Part shown: in pieces, positions 35,602-64,000 of the stretch
Layout of the letters: each line of letters begins with the position of its first letter
Numbering within the stretch: position 1 is the first letter of the stretch
Source of the DNA: Mastigias papua
Lineage: Eukaryota > Cnidaria > Scyphozoa > Rhizostomeae > Mastigiidae
Length of the DNA stretch: 64,000 bases
Assembly (NCBI GenBank): GCA_964019165.1
Contig: OZ025281.1
Coordinates: 3,936,240 to 4,000,239 of the forward strand
Reading direction: 5' to 3'
The notes under the pieces: generated by a model
Database searches by the model: none
What the model saw: the letters and a program-made list of their open reading frames with translations, nothing else
What the model was told of the DNA's origin: nothing
Position numbers and translations under genes: made by a program

Positions 35602-35895
35602 TTATTCAATCCTCTGCAACATCGGAGGAGAATCAGGATCATGAAGAGGACTACTTGTGGTATGGCCAAAATAAGGGTTTGAGCGCTTTTGAGCTCCTGT
35701 TAGGCCGGTAGTATTATATAATATTACTGCTACAATATTTGCAACAAGACGAAACGAGAAGGCGAAACGTCTGATGTAACAAATCAATAAATTTGCCTTA
35801 AAAAGTATTCCGATTGTTTTAAATTCACATTTTATCTGAGGCATGGCCAAATCTACATGTTCAATATCGTTTCGCGCTCTAAGGGCTTCTTCCAT
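35602..35895 (-). CDS. Hypothetical small ORF or terminal exon
   Basis: A 97-codon minus-strand frame beginning MEEALRARNDIEHVDLAMPQ with a hydrophobic middle (ANIVAVILYNTTG) and a Pro/His-rich end. Its TAA stop lies inside the text GAATAAATAATAAAG, so a polyadenylation signal overlaps the stop, as in a compact terminal exon. I do not recognise the protein, and no upstream exon was found. It could be chance. Confidence 0.28.
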   Translation of the reverse strand: MEEALRARNDIEHVDLAMPQIKCEFKTIGILFKANLLICYIRRFAFSFRLVANIVAVILYNTTGLTGAQKRSNPYFGHTTSSPLHDPDSPPMLQRIE

Positions 35896-36292
35896 CCTAC
35901 TTTAAGCGGGAAAAGGCTCGTCAGTTATTCGAATTTCGAAGTGGAACATACTGTGAAAGTGATGTTTTTCCATGGGAAAATTTGTAAGATTTTGAAGTAG
36001 TGTTATCAAAAGTATGGGCAATGACTGTTTATAGCACATAGCAAATTGCAGCAGTATGTAGCATTTGTAAATACAGAAGCGTGATATTCCTGCATTTCAA
36101 GGCGAAAATGTTTCATTCCTAGCATTCGAAGTCAATGTTTGGGAAATTGGCTTTTGTCAATTAGGGCGAACAGGTTTTAGTTCATGAAGCAGTTTCAGGT
36201 AAGTTGATTTTGGAGATTCTACATGTTAATTGAAGTAAGTTGGACATCTCATTTTTACAAAATAAAGATGAAGAGTATCTAAAGAGCTTTTT

Positions 36293-36434
<142 letters not shown>

Positions 36435-36827
36435 GAGTTTGATAGTAATTATTATTAATAAGACCAAATATAAGGCCTATGTCCATGTAAAAACTCAAAA
36501 AACAGGAGCTTATCAAAATGACATGCCAATTAGCATTACAAAATATCACTCGCCTGAAACTGTCCCGTGATCTAAAATAATCAGTAACAATTAAAATGTG
36601 TTGAGAGTTGATATGCGAATGGAAAGATCACTATCAAATTCACTTAGTTTTCAGTCAAATTAATCTGGTGAAGTCACGATTTAACTTCTGCTTTCTGCAC
36701 TGTCGCAGTTTGGGTTGTAATACTCCGAAGACAGTCCATTTCATTCCAGTTTTCATTATACAGTATTTACATAGCCACAACAATCTGGAGGACTGCTGTT
36801 TAGGGTGCTGTGCCATACTTTACAACA

Positions 36828-37087
36828 TTATCTGAACAGAAAGTTGACTAAAAATTAGATGTTTACGATAAAATACGAATGCGAAAAATTATTAGAGGAG
36901 TTAGGCTAAGATAGCTGAGCTACTCTTCAGCCTTCCTTTAAAAACCCCTATTAATATCAGATACGTACTCGTTTCAACTGCTATAGGCTGAAGAGTATTT
37001 CAGCTATCTTAGCCTAACTCCTCTAATTCTTCGCATTCGCATTTTATCGCAAACATGTAATTGTTAGTCAACTTTCTGTTCAGATAA
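36828..37087. repeat. Foldback element with about 103-bp arms
   Basis: 36828-36931 and 36987-37087 are near-perfect reverse complements (for example TTATCTGAACAGAAAGTTGA against TCAACTTTCTGTTCAGATAA, and GAGGAGTTAGGCTAAGATAG against CTATCTTAGCCTAACTCCTC). The spacer is about 55 bp. MITE-like, no coding capacity. Confidence 0.9.
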
Positions 37088-37262
37088 TATTATCAAAAGC
37101 AGCTGTTAGCTGTACAATTTGCAAAATACACTCCTTTGACAAAGGTATAGGAGCACCCGACTAAAAATAATGGCTATAAATGATCAAAGGCCTATTCTTC
37201 AAAATGTAAATAACAAAATTGTATCACTGTAGTTGCTTCATCCACCTTACTTTAGGTGGAGA

Positions 37263-39142
37263 CAGCAAAGCGTTCAAATCTTGATTAGTTAACAGAACTA
37301 ATTCTCATGACCTTTTCCACCAATAGGAGACCACAATTTCGTAAACAAATGACTCTCGTGGCTTTAGGCCAATTTCACGTGTTTTAGAGCGTTTTTACCA
37401 CCCATTCTGCACGCTCGGTTTTATCTATTTGGCGGAATTTTTTCCTGAATCATTAAGCTTACACATTGGATTATACTTGTTCATGGAACCAGCATCAGAT
37501 CTCTCGGTTTTGATGCTTTTTCTTGCAAAGCAAAATTAAGTGTACCCAAGTAAGCACAAAATTTCATTGCAAATACGACTTTTTTGTCTATAACACCCAC
37601 CTAACTAGAAATGATGAAACTTTTAGCAGTCTGACGAAGTGCTAATGCCGATTATTTTATATACACCAAGTTTCTCCAACAGCAGTGACATTTCCCGACA
37701 AAAAGCTAAGAAGAGAGACCAGTGTCCTATGACAATACTATTTCATAGGAAGCCGTTGTTAGAGAACCAGGTTAGTAAAATATATTCGGCATTAGTACTC
37801 CATCAAACTGCGAATAGTGTCACCATTCCAAGTTAGGGGGCTTTTATAGACAAAGAAATTATCGTATTTGCATTGAAGTTTGCACTCACTTCTGTGTACC
37901 TGTACTAGGGAGGACAAAAATATTGCAATCCTCTAATCATAATTGCTAAGATAATCATCACATACCATTATGATATTGGCGTCCAAATTTGTAAAGTTTG
38001 TAGATACAGTTGTAAACAAAATAGTTGCAACGGCGAAAATGAGGAGTTGGCAAATGAGGAGCGAGCAATTGTTAAAAAGTTGAGTGTGCTAAGTCTTTCG
38101 AGAAGAGAAGTTTTGAGAATTGTTGGGCCCCATTTCTCCACGGTATCAAGAATCCTAAAATTATTAAAGACGGACGGAGCAGTCCGGAAATCAAGAAAAA
38201 GTGACCTACCAAAAATTTGATCTCTGAGGTAAACGAATGGTTACCAGAGTAGCAACTTGTCATAGATACGACAAGTTAAGTGTCATAACCGATGAAATAA
38301 ACAAACGATATCCTAGTGCAAATGTAACAAAAAGATGTGTAAGATGTTCGATGTAAAAGATGTTTGCACAAGTATGACATTCGTAGCCATTTGAGAAGAA
38401 AGAAGACCACTTGATTCTTTGGAGAACTGAAAAAAACGTATCCCTTGGGTGATAGCTTTGAGAGATTGGCAGGTGAAGGAGTGGGAAAATGTTAGTTTCT
38501 AAGATAAATGGCAGTTTTTACTAAAATTTACCTGTATAACCGCAAGATCAGTTTCCTTCCATAGCCAGCACAGAGGCCCGACTTTAACATGATTGAAAAT
38601 GTTTAGTTGCACACGAAAAACCACTTGAATGCTAAAGCACGAAGTCCTCTAAGATCCAGGCAACGACTCATTGAAAGAGTTTTTGTATCCATTCCAAAGC
38701 GATTTTCGATCGTTATCAGAGCAAGGGGTTATTCCAGAAAATATTAGTTTGAAAACTAACTTTAATTGTTAATTCAGAACTTTGTAAATCAAAAAAGTAA
38801 TTTTAGTTATGGTTTCAGTGAGTCATTAGCGTCATCGCCCACTCATTGGCTTCAGAAGTATTAAATGAGAAAGTATCAAAACCAAGAGATCTGGTGCTGG
38901 TTCCATGAACAAGCATAATCCAATGTGTAAGCTTGATGATTCAGGAAAAAATTCCGCCAAAATAGATAAAACCCAGCGTGCAGAGCTCTTTTAGTATGGG
39001 TGGTAAAAGCGCTCTAAAACACGTGAAATTGGCCTAAATGTAGCCACGAGAGCCATTTGTTTACGAAATTGTGGTCTCCTATTGGTGAAAAAGGTCATGA
39101 GAATTAGTTCTGCTAACCAATCAAGATTTTAACGCTGTGCTG
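37263..39142 (+). mobile_element. Tc1/mariner relic with about 270-bp terminal inverted repeats
   Basis: 37263-37532 is repeated inverted at 38876-39142 with roughly 90% agreement by eye, from the ends (CAGCAAAGCGTT against CAGCACAGCGTT) through GGTTCCATGAACAAG to GGTTTTGAT. Between them a decayed plus-strand transposase is readable: a helix-turn-helix part near 38080-38170 and the C-terminal PAQRPDFNMIENV signature near 38570-38610, the usual (W)PSQSPDLNPIENLW of Tc1 transposases. Stops and frame changes are frequent, so it is inactive. Confidence 0.82.
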
Positions 39143-41345
39143 GTAGAGACTATACGTCATGGCGTCAAATTGAAAGCAAAACAAAATTACATCTGAGATT
39201 TCTTGGTAGAAAATTGATGAGTGTTGAATTAGTGCACTTGAATGTTTAGGCAGAAATTGAAGGGGGGAGAGGGGTGACATAATGAAGTACTGCTGTGACA
39301 ACGTGCATTTTTCGAAGCAAAAGCTTGGTCTTGTCACTACTTACTAATCCCAAAATATATTGGGCCTAAATTTCGAAGAAAGAATTGGTAAAGTTGGTTA
39401 TCTCTATTTAGGTTCTTGTGGTTTTTGTCCTTAAAGAAGTCTTAGGTGAGATATTGCAATACAAGCATGCAAATTATCTTTTAAACTTCCCCTTCCAAAG
39501 CTACAATACGAGCACAGGCCTAAAATTATTCTTGGAATAATGTCCTAAAACAGCACGAAAAAGCTTTTCAGTGTGTCTAAAAAATGTTGCCACTTTTTCG
39601 AGCTGTAGTGAAGTATTGTAGAACTAACAGACTTTTCACGAATGTAATAAAAACAACCGTTATAGGTATACCACTAGAGGTCTTAAAATAATGTTATATT
39701 CATTATGCTACATGCCCAATACTCTTGCTTTCAAACGTGATTGTTCCCACAGTAATCTGTTTGCCTCCTTACAAGCTTATTGACTAAGTATTAACTGCAC
39801 TCTTTCAACACTTTCATCGATCTTTCCTATCAATACATCTCGATAATATTATGATATTACCAAGTGGTAAGTTCTGGAGTAGATAATGCGCTACTTGTCC
39901 TCTCACCAAGATTCCTCGCAGTTTCACAACATACAGAAATCACTTTGGTTTCTTTTATTCATTTGCGCAGCTCAGTTTTATTGTTAACGTTATGACATGA
40001 CGAATATTTTCCCGCCTAAATTAATATGGAAGAAGCCCGCACAGTATGATGGTTTCGTTATGAAAATGTTCAAGATTTGGCCTTTGACCGCTAATAGCAG
40101 CCACTTTTAGCAAGGCGTTCCAGTGTTTATAACTGTACACTCGCATGGTAAATTGTCAAAGTTTAAACTACCAAATCAAATAGTTTGATAATACAGTTCA
40201 GCAACAAAGAATACTCAACTTGAAAGTTCTTTAGCATTCTTTCCAAATAGCCAACTTTTAAAGGTTCATCCAATGAGGAATCCCGATATGCAGACGAACG
40301 GTGGTTAAACAAACACACAAAACTATGATTCGACTGTACAGAAGATTTCATGTTTGGAACTGGTAAAATTTGCAAAACAATCTGGTTATGCACATTACAC
40401 GGGCTCTAGATACCGTGCTAGACGAGCGATTTAATTCCAAAGTGCATTTACACACGAGCAATTCAAAGTACCAAGGGAATACAAAACCGTCTAAAAACAA
40501 AGGACTTCTTTGTACATCATCAGAATCTAAAGCAAACTGCTAAACATCTATAAAAAACATCCACTGAGCGAATCAATAGCGTCAGTGTTTAATCTAAACA
40601 TAGAAAGAATGTTAAAAACTGCTTTCAGCGAATTCAGATAGGAAACCAGGGGACTCCTTGACAGGCTATAGAAACGGTTTCATTATATACCGCGGAAGAG
40701 TACATATTTAATTTGGCCTTTGTGTGATAATACTGTGGGACAAAGTTTCGCGTAGACGTGGCTCATACCAACACAAGTTCAATGCACCTTCAAAAGGCTA
40801 GGGATGGATGGATAGAATTCTACTAAAGAAGCATTGCTGTAGCACTGCCCTTCAGCTAATCAGTCCTGAAATACGCAAAAGGAATTCAAGGAAGCTGTCA
40901 AGATATCACAAGAAGACTAATATTCAAAAGATCCTTCAGCAAAATTCCACAACAACGGGAATTATCTTATTTAAGGCCGGTAAAACCTTCATATAGTTAA
41001 CTGGTGATAATGGTGCTATTGCAGAATTCACCCCCCCCCCGTCGGTGAGATGTTAGTCTCAAAAGTTTCTAATAAAAGGTCAATGATCTAGAAAGTAGCT
41101 ATAAAACTGGGTCCAAATATTTAAAGAGAGGCTAACACAAACCCCTCTCAAACTAGTCATTAACAATAATGCAGTCAAAACTGAACAGACGATAAATTTA
41201 CATAACTTTCCTGCAAAATAAAAACTAACTACAGAAGATAGTCATAAACGATCGGCCCATTTAGTCATTTATATACATTTTCTGTTTTACTAAATAATGT
41301 GTTTGTAAAAATCTCTCCTAATAACATCTGTAATCAACAAAACAA
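39143..41345. other. No gene recognised
   Basis: AT-rich sequence between the Tc1 relic and the decayed coding fragment. Plus-strand text at 40570-40930 looks weakly coding (for example ERMLKTAFSEFR) but is interrupted by stops and not assigned. A poly-C run lies at 41031-41040. Confidence 0.4.
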
Positions 41346-41870
41346 TTGAGCTTTCTGCCTACAACTAAGAGGTACTTCCAAGACAAGGGAATGCTACATC
41401 TTAAAGAAATTTTGTGGACTTCTACGTACATGAAATTAAAAAATTCGACATTGTTTCTGTTAAATGGACCTTCGTTACCCCTGGCAATCAATTTGACAAA
41501 CACAAGCTTCACAGCTTCTCTATCTCCACTTGATCTATGAACTGACGACGAAACTGGATAGGGCTATACTGGGTAGTTCCATACGCCAAGATACAAAAGA
41601 TATACCAGGATTCAGCAATTTCTTCGACTCTCTTTGGTACACTCAATCCCAAGAGATGAGCTCAAACTTGTATCATATTCTCTCCGTATTTTTCACCAAT
41701 AATGGACCAAAAGCCAACCAATCACTTGTAAACAAAACTTCCAATGGCAACGCACTTCGGGTATTGCAGTTTCATACCTGAATTTCCATAAGCAGTGAAT
41801 ACAACGAGAGAATCATCGCTGACAACCGTATCTATATTAAGAATTCAAAGTGTGAGAAGTCAATAAAAAG
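41346..41870 (+). pseudogene. Decayed coding fragment, possibly patched-related
   Basis: Two overlapping plus-strand frames join across a one-base shift near 41535. The first contains LLNGPSLPLAINLTNTSF; the second contains DIPGFSNFFDSLWYTQSQEM, then FFTNNGP and ALRVLQFHT. It continues past an in-frame TGA (41779-41781) with ISISSEYNERIIADNRIYI. The spacing (GP.L...I, then W, then FF, then R..QF) recalls the extracellular loops of patched-domain (RND) proteins, but this is an impression. The fragment lies antisense just downstream of the MORC2 stop. Confidence 0.35.
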
Positions 41871-41882
41871 CTGCCGTAGAAA

Positions 41883-63788
<21,906 letters not shown>

Positions 63789-64000
63789 CTAAAGCACAAC
63801 ACTAGTTTGCACTCAGAGTTGTTATGACAAAATCACAATATGGAAGTTCAAATGGTAGAACTTAACTTAAGACTCCCAATCAACTCTGAAGCTACCATCT
63901 TACCAAGGTGAAACTTGTGCAAAAAACAGATTGATATGATGGGATGCAAAAATACAGTGAACAAAGATCACCAAGGTTATAGGAAGAATCACAACTAATT

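Overview
The window is eukaryotic: AT-rich nuclear DNA with spliced protein genes (GT-AG introns, one GC-AG), long (TA)n microsatellites, and many decayed transposons. Two genes (a MAPK15/ERK7 kinase and a MORC2 protein) and the LINE and Tc1/mariner content point to an invertebrate metazoan. I cannot name the species or phylum. Most open frames above 60 codons are chance or microsatellite frames. The real coding sequence lies in short exons, which I reconstructed by reading frame, splice phase and family similarity recalled from memory; no search was run.

Layout. (1) 1-7.5 kb: a CTGTA pentanucleotide satellite, a 206-bp higher-order minisatellite, a broken LINE and ordinary intron or intergenic DNA. 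(2) 7.5-17.5 kb, plus strand: seven phase-compatible exons of the C-terminal half of a cation/Ca2+ antiporter related to the plant NCL type. Its 5' half is not seen and probably lies upstream of the window. (3) 17.5-23.9 kb: a transposon graveyard with a minus-strand LINE fragment, an R2-like retroelement remnant, a pogo-like end and foldback elements. (4) 23.9-34.3 kb, plus strand: a complete 14-exon MAPK15 gene of 564 codons with a TDY activation-loop motif. (5) 34.3-41.8 kb: foldback elements, a Tc1/mariner relic with about 270-bp inverted repeats, and a decayed coding fragment that may be patched-like. (6) 41.9-63.8 kb, minus strand: the last 18 exons of a MORC2 orthologue (556 residues from before the CW zinc finger to the stop). 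Its GHKL ATPase part lies beyond the right edge. MAPK15 and MORC2 are convergent.

The MORC2 introns between 42 and 51 kb are packed with (TA)n tracts. Among them lie two hairpins that share a CTGATGAAGATA...TATC(G)AAACG core, a related single motif, two coding-like relics, a Tc1 element inserted at TA, and a tRNA-like SINE. This cluster is the best candidate for something undescribed. The resemblance to Penelope-like retroelement ribozyme regions is only a hypothesis.

The three genes show no joint pathway. MAPK15 is a cilium/autophagy-linked atypical MAP kinase, MORC2 a chromatin ATPase, and the antiporter a membrane transporter.
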